Shown here in pieces: positions 15,921 through 24,900 of a stretch of 64,000 nt of DNA (position 1 is the stretch's first letter; each line of letters opens with the position of its first letter). The position numbers were made by a program, and so were the translations under genes. The DNA is from Methylobacterium hispanicum (GTDB lineage Bacteria > Pseudomonadota > Alphaproteobacteria > Rhizobiales > Beijerinckiaceae): contig NZ_BPQO01000001.1 in NCBI RefSeq assembly GCF_022179285.1, positions 248,001 to 312,000 of the forward strand, given 5' to 3'. The notes below the pieces were generated by a model, which made no database searches, was not told the DNA's origin, and was given only the letters and a program-made list of their open reading frames with translations.

Positions 15921-16772
15921 TCAGTTGCCGTAGGGGTTGTAGGGGTTGGCGGCGAGGTGCGGCAGGCCCGCGAAGGCATAGCGCAGGCCGATGCGGAACT
16001 CGTTGGCCGTGAGATCCTTCAGGCGGGTGCCGTAGCCGTAGGCGTCCACGCCTGTGCGCAGCTTGCCGAGATCGACGTAGCGGTAGGCCGCGTCGAGGCT
16101 CAGGCCGTAGCCGAGATCGTAGGACAGGCCGGCCGTGAGCGCCCAGGCGAGCGAGGTGACGGAGCGCTTCCCCCGCGGCACGGGATCGCGCGGGCCGGTT
16201 CCGGGCGAGCCGTCGCAGGCGTCGAGGAAGCAGGAGGTCTGGGTGTAGTTGCGGGTGGTGCCGATATCGGCGACGCCGACGCCCGCGCCGATATAGGGCG
16301 TCAGCCCCCACCACGTGCCGAGGTCGGCGTAGACGTTGACGAGCGCGGTGAGCGCGTCGGCGCGGCCGGTCTCGATGTTGCCGCCGGTCTCGAAGTTCGA
16401 GCGCGACGAGAAGGCGCTGAAGCGGGTCGGACCCCGCTGGTCGATGGTGGCGTCGATCCGCAGCCACGGATTGACCCGGTAGCCGACGCCGCCGCCGTAG
16501 CCGCCCGCGTCGCCGACCCGCAGGCCGACATAGGGCGGCCGGTTCGGGTCGCTCGGATCGGGCGGGGTGTCGTCGCGGGGCCGGCCGTAGCTCGCGTGGG
16601 TGAAGTCGCCGCGCAGGTACCAGCCCGAGCCGATCTCGACCGGCGGTGGGGCCTCGACCGGCGGCGGAGGCGGCGGTAGCGCGGTCGGCAGGAGATCGGC
16701 GGCCCCGGCCTGGTGGAGGGAGCCGGCCAGCGCGATGAGCGCGCAGACCGGCAGACGTGCAGACGCAACCAT
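15921..16772 (-). CDS. Outer-membrane beta-barrel protein (Omp25/31-like)
   Basis: A 283-residue porin-like protein from ATG 16772 (MVASARLPVCALIALAGSLHQAGAADLLP). A signal peptide is followed by the mature N-terminus AADLLP and a Pro-rich linker (PPPPPPVEAPPPVE), then alternating strands: GSGWYLRGDFTHASYG, GGGVGYRVNPWLRIDATID, LVNVYADLGTWWGLTPYIGAGVGVA, ALTAGLSYDLGYGLSLDAAYRYVDLG, EFRIGLRYAF. It should form an eight-stranded barrel in the outer membrane. The C-terminal extension PHLAANPYNPYGN after the last strand is unusual, since barrels usually end in an aromatic residue. Likely paralogue of the next gene. An upstream CtrA-like box lies at 16882. Confidence 0.85.
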   Translation of the reverse strand: MVASARLPVCALIALAGSLHQAGAADLLPTALPPPPPPVEAPPPVEIGSGWYLRGDFTHASYGRPRDDTPPDPSDPNRPPYVGLRVGDAGGYGGGVGYRVNPWLRIDATIDQRGPTRFSAFSSRSNFETGGNIETGRADALTALVNVYADLGTWWGLTPYIGAGVGVADIGTTRNYTQTSCFLDACDGSPGTGPRDPVPRGKRSVTSLAWALTAGLSYDLGYGLSLDAAYRYVDLGKLRTGVDAYGYGTRLKDLTANEFRIGLRYAFAGLPHLAANPYNPYGN

Positions 16773-16881
16773 GGATCGTCCCGACGCTTGGGCCCGGCAG
16801 GCTCGACGGCCTCGCGGGGCGGTGGACCAGGGGCCCGGGGAGCCGGACGGACCGGCCGAATCGAATACTGACAAACAAGGG

Positions 16882-16897
16882 TTAGGAGGGACTTAAC
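16882..16897 (-). promoter_or_regulatory. CtrA-like box upstream of the first outer-membrane gene
   Basis: TTAG-N7-TTAAC (16882-16897, plus-strand reading) has the CtrA spacing (TTAA-N7-TTAA) with one mismatch. It is 110 bp upstream of the ATG at 16772. The same stretch has the inverted pair GGTTAG/CTAACC. Confidence 0.35.
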
Positions 16898-16962
16898 CCT
16901 AACCGAGGCGCCCGCTCCCGCGGGCGGATCACGCGGCCCGGGGAGACGGTCCGGACACGCAA

Positions 16963-16994
16963 GGGGGGCGGCGCGTGGATCCGCGCCGCCCCGC
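16963..16994 (-). terminator. Hairpin after the second outer-membrane gene
   Basis: GGGGCGGCGCG (16965-16975), loop TGGATC, CGCGCCGCCCC (16982-16992): a perfect 11-bp stem 29 bp past the stop of the gene at 17021. Minus-strand tail is CCTTGCG, so not a classical T-tract. Confidence 0.5.
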
Positions 16995-17020
16995 AGCCTC
17001 CCGGGTCCTCCCGTGGGGCG

Positions 17021-17947
17021 TCAGTACTTGCGGACCAGCGGGCCGGGGGGCGGCGGCGGCGCGTAGTCGGCCATCAGCGGGGGCAGCGGGGCCGCGACGA
17101 TGCCGCCGAGCAGGTAGCGGAAGCCGAGCCGGACGTCGTGCGCCTCGAGGTTCTTGAACTTGTAGGTCGTGCCGGGGCACCCGTCGCTGCCGAAGCAGTT
17201 CAGGCTGCCGCTCTTGACGCTGCCGAGGTTGAGGTACTCGTAGGCCAGTTCCAGCCGCAGGTTCGGGGTCACCGCGTAGCCGAGGCCGGCGTGCAGGCCC
17301 CAGGCGAAGGTCGTGGTATCGCTCGGCCGGATCACGCCCGCTCCGCCCGTCGCGGTGCCCGACCCCACGTCGGTCAGCGTGCCGAGGTGATGGAAGGCCG
17401 CGCCGACCGAGCCGCCGCCGAAGAACGACACGCCGTTCCAGGTGAAGAAGTCGTACGAGCCGCGGGCCATCGCGACGATCGTGGAGACGTGGCCGGTATA
17501 GAAGTCGAGACCCTTGCCGGGCGACTTGCAGGTCCCGTCCGCGTCGAAGTTCGCGTTGAAGCAGCCCGCGTAGCTCTCACCGAAGCGCAGGGTTGCGGAT
17601 GTCCGGTACTGGGCCACCGCCTCCACGCGCAGGCCGTTGCCGAACTCGTAGCCGAAGCCGCCGCCCGCGAAGGCCTGGTCGCCGATCTCGCGGTACTCCT
17701 CGTGGTAGCCGCCCTTCGGCTGCGGGAAGCCCGGCTTGTCGTACCCCTCGAACTTGCTGAGGCGCAGCGCGCTGACGCCGACCTCGCCGCGCAGGTACCA
17801 GCCGCCGCCGACATCGACGACGGGGGGCGGCGGGGGCGGCGGAGGCGGGGGCGGCAGGAGGTCGGCGGCCTGGGCGAGGCAGGGCGCGCCGACGCTCGCT
17901 GCGAGCGCGAGGCGGCGCACCAAGGCCGAGTGCTTGGAGCGGGCCAT
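17021..17947 (-). CDS. Outer-membrane beta-barrel protein with polyproline linker
   Basis: A 308-residue relative of the preceding protein, from ATG 17947 (MARSKHSALVRRLALAASVGAPCLAQAADLLPP). After the signal peptide comes an almost pure proline run of eleven residues and then VVDVGGGWYLRGEVG, the first strand. Further strands: AGGGFGYEFGNGLRVEAVAQYR, VSTIVAMARGSYDFFTWNGVSFFGGGSVGAAF, FAWGLHAGLGYAVTPNLRLELAYEYLNLG, DVRLGFRYLLGG. Four Cys (GCFN, TCKS, NCFG, GCPG) may form two loop disulfides. The tail ADYAPPPPPGPLVRKY ends past the barrel. An upstream CtrA box fits cell-cycle control. Confidence 0.85.
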   Translation of the reverse strand: MARSKHSALVRRLALAASVGAPCLAQAADLLPPPPPPPPPPPVVDVGGGWYLRGEVGVSALRLSKFEGYDKPGFPQPKGGYHEEYREIGDQAFAGGGFGYEFGNGLRVEAVAQYRTSATLRFGESYAGCFNANFDADGTCKSPGKGLDFYTGHVSTIVAMARGSYDFFTWNGVSFFGGGSVGAAFHHLGTLTDVGSGTATGGAGVIRPSDTTTFAWGLHAGLGYAVTPNLRLELAYEYLNLGSVKSGSLNCFGSDGCPGTTYKFKNLEAHDVRLGFRYLLGGIVAAPLPPLMADYAPPPPPGPLVRKY

Positions 17948-18028
17948 TAACGTTTCCTTCACTCGAATGCGAGCCGGAAGCTGTGTTCGCACGCTCCGGA
18001 AGACAATCGAAAGGATGAACGCAAGAAC

Positions 18029-18049
18029 TTAAGCCGGGCTTAACGTTAA
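18029..18049 (-). promoter_or_regulatory. CtrA-type box upstream of the second outer-membrane gene
   Basis: TTAAGCCGGGCTTAAC (18029-18044) fits TTAA-N7-TTAAC exactly and is also a palindrome (TTAAGCC-G-GGCTTAA). It is followed by GTTAA, giving TTAACGTTAA at 18040-18049. It lies about 85-100 bp upstream of the ATG at 17947. Confidence 0.55.
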
Positions 18050-18095
18050 ATCTTAGACCCACGGAATCGCGCCGCCGTGAACGGAGGCCGGGACC

Positions 18096-19091
18096 TCAGG
18101 GCGCCGGGGGCGGCCGATCCCCGATGAAGAGGCCGTGCCGGCGCAGGCCGTCGGCGAGCCGGCGCAACTCCGCGTCCCGCCGCGCCGACGCCCGGGACGC
18201 CGCCCCGTGGGCGGCGTGCAGGATCTCGTGGATCGTGCCGAGACGGCGGGCGGAGGCGAGCCCGTCGAGGACGAGCGGGCTCGCCTCCGCCGGGCCGGGC
18301 GCATCCACCACCGTGCCGACCCACTCGCGGATCGAGCCGTCGACGTTCTCGACCGGCACCTCGCGCACCTGCATCCAGCGGTAGTCGCCGTCGATGTGGC
18401 GCACCCGGTAGGCGAGTTCCACGGGCTCGCGGACGCGTCGCGCGGCGGCCCAGATCCCGAGCGTGCGCGCACGGTCGTCCGGGTGCAGCGCGTCGAGCCA
18501 GCCGCGCCCCAGGAACATCTCGGCTTCCTGGCCGGTGCGCTCGGTCCAGCCGTAGCTGTGCGTGATCTGGCCGTCGGGCGCCGCCCGCCACTCGATCACC
18601 GCGCTCGCCCGAACCAGCGCGAGGTAGCGTTGCTCGCTCTCGTGCAGGGCGCTCCCAGGGTCGGGGATACGCACCGCGCCGCCCACGCCATCCCCGATGA
18701 CGTCTTCGATGACGCCCCCGGTGGCGGCGCCCGGCACGGCCCCCGGACGGCCGGCTCGGCGGAACACGGGCTTGTAATGGCCGCGCGGCAGTTCGACCCG
18801 TACGCTGCCGACGCGGCCCGGCTCATCGTAGATGGCGGCGAGTACGCCCCGCAGCCGCCGCGCCTCCACGCGGACGATGGCGTCCGTGACGGGATCGAAA
18901 TCCGGGGGGCGCCCCAGCGCCTGGGTGGCGATCGTGTACGCCTTCAGGCGATGGCCGCGCCCGCCGAGGCTCTCGCGCACGATGTAGCCGAGGAAGGCCG
19001 AGAGCTGCGGCGCCTTGCGCATGGCCGGATGCTGCAGGAGGGCGGCGACTTCCGCGGAGATCTCGCCCGGCTCGATCGTGCTGCGGTCCAT
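18096..19091 (-). CDS. PAS-domain protein with adenylate-cyclase-type N-terminal domain
   Basis: A 331-residue cytoplasmic protein from ATG 19091 (MDRSTIEPGEISAEVAALL). Residues about 10-105 (LQHPAMRKAPQLSAFLGYIVRESLGGRGHRLKAYTIATQALGRPPDFDPVTDAIVRVEARRLRGVLAAIYDEPGRVGSVRVELPRGHYKPVF) match a winged-helix-like module found at the N-terminus of adenylate-cyclase/TPR proteins. Residues about 150-260 form a PAS_3-type fold (WLDALHPDDRARTLGIWAAARRVREPVELAYRVRHIDGDYRWMQVREVPV). No kinase, cyclase or GGDEF output domain follows, so it is a sensor/DNA-binding fusion or a truncated signalling protein. Ligand unknown. Confidence 0.7.
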   Translation of the reverse strand: MDRSTIEPGEISAEVAALLQHPAMRKAPQLSAFLGYIVRESLGGRGHRLKAYTIATQALGRPPDFDPVTDAIVRVEARRLRGVLAAIYDEPGRVGSVRVELPRGHYKPVFRRAGRPGAVPGAATGGVIEDVIGDGVGGAVRIPDPGSALHESEQRYLALVRASAVIEWRAAPDGQITHSYGWTERTGQEAEMFLGRGWLDALHPDDRARTLGIWAAARRVREPVELAYRVRHIDGDYRWMQVREVPVENVDGSIREWVGTVVDAPGPAEASPLVLDGLASARRLGTIHEILHAAHGAASRASARRDAELRRLADGLRRHGLFIGDRPPPAP

Positions 19092-19244
19092 CTGTGGGTG
19101 CGCGTGCCCCGCGACTGGAAACGCGATCGCTAGCACAACTTTTAGTAGAAAAACAGGCTCTCGATGAGGCCCCGCACGGGAACCGGGCGGCGCGTCCCGA
19201 CTCCGTTCCGCCCCGGCGGCTGCGGCCCGGTGCGCGCCCGACGC

Positions 19245-19275
19245 GGAACGGAACGGATGGCGGTCCGGCTCCGTT
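19245..19275 (+). promoter_or_regulatory. Candidate EcfG (general stress) promoter
   Basis: GGAAC at 19250-19254, 17 bases, then CGTT at 19272-19275: the -35/-10 form of the alphaproteobacterial general-stress sigma factor EcfG. A second GGAAC is at 19245-19249. It would start transcription about 40 nt before the ATG at 19322. Confidence 0.5.
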
Positions 19276-19321
19276 GGCTTCGGAACGAGTGCCCTTTCGG
19301 CCTCACGGGAGATCTCAGTCC

Positions 19322-19486
19322 ATGGCCCTCAAGATCCTGTCCGCCCCGCTCCTGGTTCTGGCTCTCGCGGCCGGCGGCCTCTCGGCCGCGCAGGCGCAGA
19401 GCAACACCTCGACGCCGGGGGCGCCCGCCGGCGACAGCGGCGGCAACGCCTCGACCGGCAGCACCGCCGCGCCGAGCGGCAAGTAA
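19322..19486 (+). CDS. Small secreted Gly/Ser/Thr/Ala-rich protein
   Basis: A 54-residue protein: signal peptide MALKILSAPLLVLALAAGGLSAAQA, then a 29-residue mature part, QSNTSTPGAPAGDSGGNAS..., made almost only of small residues and ending SGK. No family is recognised; similar short exported peptides are common in Methylobacterium. An EcfG-like promoter upstream suggests induction by general stress. The start fits the signal-peptide length; the ATG is the first in frame after the promoter. Confidence 0.6.
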   Translation: MALKILSAPLLVLALAAGGLSAAQAQSNTSTPGAPAGDSGGNASTGSTAAPSGK

Positions 19487-19494
19487 CCAGGGAC

Positions 19495-19548
19495 AAGTAA
19501 CCAGGGGCAAGTCGCGAGCGGGCAAGTCGCGAGCGGGCGAGTACCCAG
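19495..19548. repeat. Short tandem repeats after the small secreted gene
   Basis: CAGGGACAAGTAAC / CAGGGGCAAGTCGC and AGCGGGCAAGTCGCGAGCGG / AGCGGGCGAGTAC are imperfect tandem copies of a 14-15 bp unit with core (G)GGCAAGT. They follow directly after the stop codon at 19486. Confidence 0.6.
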
Positions 19549-19648
19549 CGGCCGGCTCACCGCCGAAGCCCGACCGAGGAGCCGCGCGCCCGCCGTGCCC
19601 TGATCCCCGGGCCGGCCCCCGGCCGGCCCGGCGGGCGCCGGGACCCGT

Positions 19649-20647
19649 TCAGGCCCGGCAACTCTCGAACCCGGCGCGGATCGCCTCCGCGTCGAGGTTG
19701 CGCCCGATGAACACCACCCGGGAGACCCGGGGCTCGTCGGCGCGCCACTCGGCCTGCACATCCCCGTCCAGGATCATGTGCACGCCCTGGAAGACGAATC
19801 GCTTCGGCTCGCCCGGGAAAGCGACGATGCCCTTGCAGCGCAGGATGTCCGGCCCCTGGACCTGGGTCAGGTTGGAGATCCAGGGCATGAACGTCTCCGG
19901 GTTCACCGGCCCGTCGATCCGGGCCGAGACCGACCGGATCTCGCTGTCGTGGTGATGATGGTGGCCCGCCTCGAGGAACTCGGGCTCGAGATCGAGGATG
20001 CGGCCGAGATCGAAGGCGTTGCGCTCCAACACCGCGTCGAGGGGGACGGCACAGTCCTTCGTCCGATGGATCTTGGCGAAGGGGTTGATCGCCCGGATCT
20101 CCCCCTCGACGCGGTCGAGTTCGGCCGGCGTGACGAGGTCGGACTTGTTGAGCAGGATCACGTCCGCGAAGGCGATCTGGTTGCGGGCCTCGGGTGCGTC
20201 CTTCAGGCGGTCGGTCAGCCACTTGGCGTCGGCCACCGTCACGACGGCGTCGAGGCGGGCGGCCTCGCCGACGTCCTGATCGACGAAGAAGGTCTGGGCG
20301 ACGGGGGCGGGATCGGCCAGTCCGGTCGTCTCGACGATGATCGCGTCGAACTTGCCGCGGCGCTTCACCAGGCCGTCCATGATCCGGATCAGGTCGCCGC
20401 GCACCGTGCAGCAGACGCAGCCGTTGTTCATCTCGAACACTTCCTCGTCGGCGCCCACCACGAGGTCGTTGTCGATGCCGATCTCGCCGAACTCGTTGAC
20501 GATCACCGCGTAGCGCCGGCCGTGGTTCTCGGTGAGGATCCGGTTGAGCAGCGTCGTCTTGCCGGCGCCGAGATAGCCCGTGAGCACCGTGACGGGGATC
20601 TTGGCCGAGGCCGGCGACGTGGCAGCGGGGGACGGGGCGTCGGACAT
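19649..20647 (-). CDS. CobW/COG0523 family GTP-binding metallochaperone
   Basis: A 332-residue P-loop GTPase of the COG0523 family. Walker A is GYLGAGKTT (about 24-32), the metal motif is GCVCC (76-80), Walker [11 protein letters not shown], and the G4 motif NKSD. A His-rich insert [11 protein letters not shown] (about 228-238) and a C-terminal CobW_C domain ([25 protein letters not shown]) complete it. Members deliver Zn, Co or Fe to client enzymes; the His-rich insert suggests zinc or cobalt handling. No cobalamin genes are near, so cobalt chelation is not supported. It is monocistronic, opposite to the region holding several TTGTTCA motifs. Confidence 0.88.
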   Translation of the reverse strand: MSDAPSPAATSPASAKIPVTVLTGYLGAGKTTLLNRILTENHGRRYAVIVNEFGEIGIDNDLVVGADEEVFEMNNGCVCCTVRGDLIRIMDGLVKRRGKFDAIIVETTGLADPAPVAQTFFVDQDVGEAARLDAVVTVADAKWLTDRLKDAPEARNQIAFADVILLNKSDLVTPAELDRVEGEIRAINPFAKIHRTKDCAVPLDAVLERNAFDLGRILDLEPEFLEAGHHHHHDSEIRSVSARIDGPVNPETFMPWISNLTQVQGPDILRCKGIVAFPGEPKRFVFQGVHMILDGDVQAEWRADEPRVSRVVFIGRNLDAEAIRAGFESCRA

Positions 20648-21040
20648 GGCTTCCCTTCGGCTTCACTCTTCGGGCGGGTTCCTCGCCCGCGGGCGCCGCG
20701 CCCGGGGGCGAGGCCGTGACCTGTCATATCGTTACGCGCGCGCCGGATGGAAGGCGGCGGGAGGCCGGCGCAGGCCGAGGCCGCGGGAGAACGCCCCACT
20801 CTGGAAATGAACAGAAATTGTTCAGCAATGGGCCGGCTTTCGTAGGACTTTCCGTGACTTGAACAAAAATTTGCGGCCCACCGAGGCAGATTTCCGTGGC
20901 ATTGTTCAACCCAGGCGGGTAAATTCCAACACCCAACGACCGGGTCCGCCGAATGAACCACGACGTCACTCCCAACCATCCCGGGCGGCTCAGGCATGAT
21001 GTCGACCAGATGCCGGCCGACACGCGCACCGGAGGCCGCG
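20648..21040. promoter_or_regulatory. Divergent region with repeated TGAACA/TGTTCA motifs
   Basis: About 390 bp between the CobW gene and the small ORF at 21041, with an AT-richer core (20800-20910). TGAACA-N5-TGTTCA lies at 20808-20824. TTGAACAA (20859-20866) and its complement TTGTTCAA (20902-20909) follow. The direct repeat TTTCCGTG occurs at 20849-20856 and 20891-20898, 42 bp apart, each three to four bases before the TTG(A/T)(A/T)CA motif. No known factor is assigned; GAAC-N7-GTTC differs from the direct GTTC-N7-GTTC of alphaproteobacterial LexA. Confidence 0.4.
20723..20735 (-). promoter_or_regulatory. Weak Zur-like motif upstream of the CobW gene
   Basis: GTCATATCGTTAC (20723-20735) fits only the outer positions of a GTNAT...ATNAC palindrome. 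It is listed because COG0523 genes are often zinc-repressed. The match is poor. Confidence 0.15.
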
Positions 21041-21298
21041 ATGATTGATGGGACCCCATTTCGGACCGGCGATGCGACAGACGAGCGGCTGGCGCGGATC
21101 GCCGAACTCGTCGGCCGCCCCGTCGAGGCTTTCCGGGCGCCGGAGAGCGATGCCCTCGGCGAGGCCCTCGAACTGGTGAAGCTCTGGGAGCGGATCGACA
21201 GGGCCGGCCGCGCCCGCCTCCTGGCCTGCGCCCGCGCCGAGGCGACCCGCACGGGCGACCCGCAGCGTCCGGCCGCGTCGGCGCGCGCGTCGGTGTGA
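21041..21298 (+). CDS. Small hypothetical protein
   Basis: An 85-residue protein from ATG 21041 (MIDGTPFRTGDATDERL), with GGAGG five bases upstream. It is predicted helical (RLARIAELVGRPVEAFRAP...GEALELVKLWERIDRAGRARLLACARAEATRTG) with an Ala/Arg-rich tail. The GRPVEAF stretch and the length recall small regulators with XRE-like remnants, but a full helix-turn-helix is not seen. No membrane segment. Function unknown; it sits alone before gapR. Confidence 0.5.
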   Translation: MIDGTPFRTGDATDERLARIAELVGRPVEAFRAPESDALGEALELVKLWERIDRAGRARLLACARAEATRTGDPQRPAASARASV

Positions 21299-21470
21299 TC
21301 CGGCGCCGGCCGCGGCGCACGCTCCGCGGAGCGCGCCCCGGCCGCGTTGCGGGCGCGAGGACTCGATCGGACGAGGCAAAGCCGCCGCGCAGCCGCGCGA
21401 TCCCCCGCCCTTAACGATCTGGTCAGCCTGTTCCGGGAGGGTGCGCGCCCGGATCAGCAGAGGAATGAGC

Positions 21471-21752
21471 ATGTCCGACACGATCGACACCGTGGGCGTC
21501 GCGGGCGACCGCATCCGCTCCATCATCGAGCGCATCGAGCGGCTCGACGAGGAGATCAAGGACCTGATGGAGGCCAAGAAGGAGATCTTCGCCGAGGCCA
21601 AGGGCGAGGGTCTCGACGTGAAGGTGCTGCGGGAGATCCTGAAGCTGCGCAAGCAGGACAAGGACGAGCGCGACGAGCAGGAGAGCCTGCTCGAACTCTA
21701 CCTGCGCGCCATGGACGCACCGAGCCCGGCACCGATCGCCCAGGCCGCCTGA
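21471..21752 (+). CDS. DUF2312 protein, GapR-like nucleoid protein
   Basis: A 93-residue coiled-coil protein (MSDTIDTVGVAGDRIRSIIERIERLDEEIKDLMEAKKEIFAEAKGEGLDVKVLREILKLRKQDKDERDEQESLLELYLRAM) of the DUF2312 family. Caulobacter GapR, the founding member (89 residues), clamps overtwisted AT-rich DNA ahead of polymerases and is needed for chromosome replication. The start is ATG 21471, which leaves AGAGGA at six bases; the ATG at 21465 is too near it. Next to it is the Mfd-type helicase gene, which also acts on DNA during transcription. Confidence 0.9.
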   Translation: MSDTIDTVGVAGDRIRSIIERIERLDEEIKDLMEAKKEIFAEAKGEGLDVKVLREILKLRKQDKDERDEQESLLELYLRAMDAPSPAPIAQAA

Positions 21753-21991
21753 CCACCGCGGCCGCGCGACGGCCGGCCGGCGCGGGGTCCCACGGGGGCT
21801 CCCGCAGCGGCCGGCCGCCGCGCCGGAACGGTGCCGCCCGAATCCTGGGGAGCGCGGCCATCGGGCGCGGACCCGGGAGTGGGGCTCGCGGGTTCTGAAG
21901 GGACATCGCCGCGAGGGGGCAGCGGCCGCGGGCAGCGGCGGGTGCCGCCTGCGAGGGCCCCTGCGATCCATCGAGCACCCATCGAGCACCC
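21753..21991. other. Gene-free leader of the Mfd-type gene
   Basis: No gene is seen. It is very GC-rich with GGCCGGC inverted pairs. Just before the ATG the 11-mer CATCGAGCACC is tandemly repeated (about 21968-21989). Confidence 0.5.
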
Positions 21992-24900
21992 ATGGCCAAG
22001 CGGAAGACGAGAGCCGAGACCCAGCCCGAGACCGAGGCGCCGCTCGTGCCCACCGGCGCGCTGGCGGTGGCCCTGCTGGGCCTCGCCGGGCAGGGCGCCC
22101 CGCTCGTCCACGTCGCCCGCGACGAGCGGCGCCTGGAGGCGATCGCCGCGATCCTGCGGGCGCTCGCCCCGGATCTCGGCGTCGCCATCCTGCCGGGCTG
22201 GGATTGCCTGCCCTACGACCGCGCCTCGCCGTCGCGGGGCGTGATGGGCGCGCGGGCCGGCGTGCTGCGCTGGCTCACCGACGCGGAGAATAGACCCGAC
22301 ATCGTGCTGACCACGCCGCCGGCCCTGATCCAGCGGGTGCCGCCGCCCGCGACCTGGGCGGACGCCCGCGTCCTGATCCGCGTCGGCGACACCCTGGACG
22401 CGGAGGCGATGACGGCCGCGCTCCGGCGCCTCGGCTACATCCTCGACGACCGGGTGGACGAGCCCGGCGAGTTCGCGATCCGCGGGCGCACCCTCGACGT
22501 GTTCCCGGCCGCCTCCCCCCTGCCCTGCCGGGTGGAGCACGACGGCGCCCGGGTCGCGCGGATCCGGGCCTACGACCCGCTGACGCAGCGCTCGCACGAG
22601 GAGACCGCGGAGCTGGTGATCGACCCGGCCACCGAGATCATCCTCGCCCCCGGCTCCGAGGAGCGCCTGCAGCCCTTCACCGGCCAGGAGCACGGGCTCG
22701 CCCGGTTCTACCCGGCGCTGCCCTGCCTGCTCGACGACCTGCCCGAGGCCCGCTTCGTGGTCGAGGCCGGGGCCGAGGCGCGGGCCGAGGCCTTCTTCGA
22801 GCAGATCGCGGACGGGCGCGAGAGCGGCGAGGCGGCCAAGGGTGGCGGCCAGGCTCGGGGTCGGGCGGATCAGGATCCGCTCTACCTCGCTCCGGAGGAG
22901 TGGGCGCGGCTCCTCAGGGAGCGCCGGCTCGCGGCTGCCACCGAGGAGGCGGACGCGTCCCTGGCCGCCTTCGTGCGCCAGTCGCGCCCGACCGCCGCCT
23001 TCACCAAGACGCTCCGGGACCGCCTCAGGGCGGGCGACCGGATCGTGCTCGCCGGGCCGGAGCGGTCGCTGCGCCGTCTGGTCCGGCAGGCCGAGCGCTC
23101 GGGCGAGCGCCGCGTGCGGTCCGTGCCGGACTGGGCGACGGCGGAGCGCGCCCGCCCCGGCGAGATCGTCGCGCTCGCTCTGCCGCTCGATGCGGGCTTC
23201 CGGGTGCCGGAGGCGGGCATCAGCGTGTTCGCGGCGGCCGACCTCTACGGCCAGCACGCCGGCGCGGCGGGACAGCGGGCCGCGACCCTGCCGCTCGGCG
23301 AGGTCGAGCTGCGCACCGGCGACGTCGCGGTCGATCGCGACAACGGGCTCTGCATCTTCGAGGGCCTGGAGCGGGTCGGCGGGAGCGAGGCCCTGCGCCT
23401 GCGCTTTTCCGGGGACGACGTGCTGATGCTGCCCGTCACCCAGGCCGACCGGGTCTGGCGCTACGGCTCGGACCCGGAGGCGGTCGGCCTCGACAAGCTC
23501 GCTTCCGCCTCCTGGCGCCGGCGCCACAGCGAGGCGGAGGCCACCATCGCCCGCACCGCCCGCGTCATGGTGGGGCTGGCGCAGGAGCGGGCCGATGCCA
23601 GTGCCCCGGCGCTGCGCCCGCCGGAGCGGGAGATGGAGCGCTTCGGCGCGGGCTTCGGCTTCAGCCTGACGCCGGACCAGGCCGCCGCGACGGACGCGGT
23701 GCTGACCGACCTCGCCTCCGGCCGGCCGATGGACCGGCTGGTCTGCGGGGATGTCGGCTTCGGCAAGACCGAGGTGGCGCTGCGCGCGATCGCGGCGGCC
23801 GTCTTCGCGGGCAAGCAGGTCGCGCTGGTGGCGCCCACCACCGTGCTGGTGCGCCAGCACGTGCAGACGCTGGAGCGGCGGTTCGGCCGCTTCGGGATCG
23901 CGGTCGCGCAGCTCTCGCGCCTCGTCGGCCCGGCGGAGGCGAAGCGGGTGAAGGCGGGGCTCGCCGACGGCTCGATCCGTGTCGTCGTCGGCACCAACGC
24001 GCTCGCGGCCAAGGGCGTCGCCTTCGCGGATCTCGGCCTGACCGTCATCGACGAGGAGCAGCGCTTCGGCGCGAAGATGAAGGAGTCGCTCCGCGCGCTC
24101 GCGGGCGGCGGCCACGTGCTGACGCTCACCGCCACGCCGATCCCCCGCACCCTGCAATCGGCGCTGGTCGGCCTGCGGGCGCTCAGCGTGATCGCCACGC
24201 CGCCCGCGGTGCGTCAGCCGATCCGCACGGTGATCGCGCCGTTCGAGGCCGAGACGGTGCGGGCCGCGCTGATGCGCGAGCACCGCCGCGGCGGCCAGAG
24301 CTTCGTGGTCTGCCCGCGCATCGAGGACCTCGAGCCGATGGCCGAACGCCTGAGGGCGATCGTGCCCGAACTCGCGATCGTCCTGGCGCACGGCGAGATG
24401 AAGGCCGCCGCGATGGACGCGGCGATGATCGACTTCGCCGACGGCGCGGGCGATGTGCTGCTCGCAACCTCCATCATCGAGAGCGGGCTCGACGTGCCGA
24501 GGGCCAACACGATGCTGGTCTGGAACGCCGAGCGCTTCGGGCTGGCGCAGCTGCACCAGCTGCGCGGCCGGGTCGGGCGCGGCCAGCGCCGGGGCGCGGC
24601 CTACCTGCTGAACGATCCCGAGCGCCCGCTCTCCGCCGGCGCCGAGAAGCGCCTGCGCACGCTCGAGGCCCTCGACCGGCTGGGGGCGGGCTTCACCATC
24701 TCGGCGCGCGACCTCGACCACCGCGGCGCGGGCGACCTCGTGGGCGACGCCCAGGCGGGCCACGTCCGGCTGATCGGGCTCGGCCTCTACCAGCACGTGC
24801 TGCAGCTGGCGCTCCGCGCCGCCAAGGGCGAGCCGGCGGAGGACTGGCGGCCGGAGATCAACCTGGGGCTGGAGGGGGCGATCCCCCACGACTACATGCC

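Noticed and set aside
20723..20735. Zur site before the CobW gene
   Set aside because: Only outer bases match; kept as a low-confidence regulatory entry and not raised as a finding.
20808..20824. LexA box reading of GAAC-N7-GTTC
   Set aside because: Alphaproteobacterial LexA sites are direct GTTC-N7-GTTC; this one is inverted and no SOS gene is adjacent.
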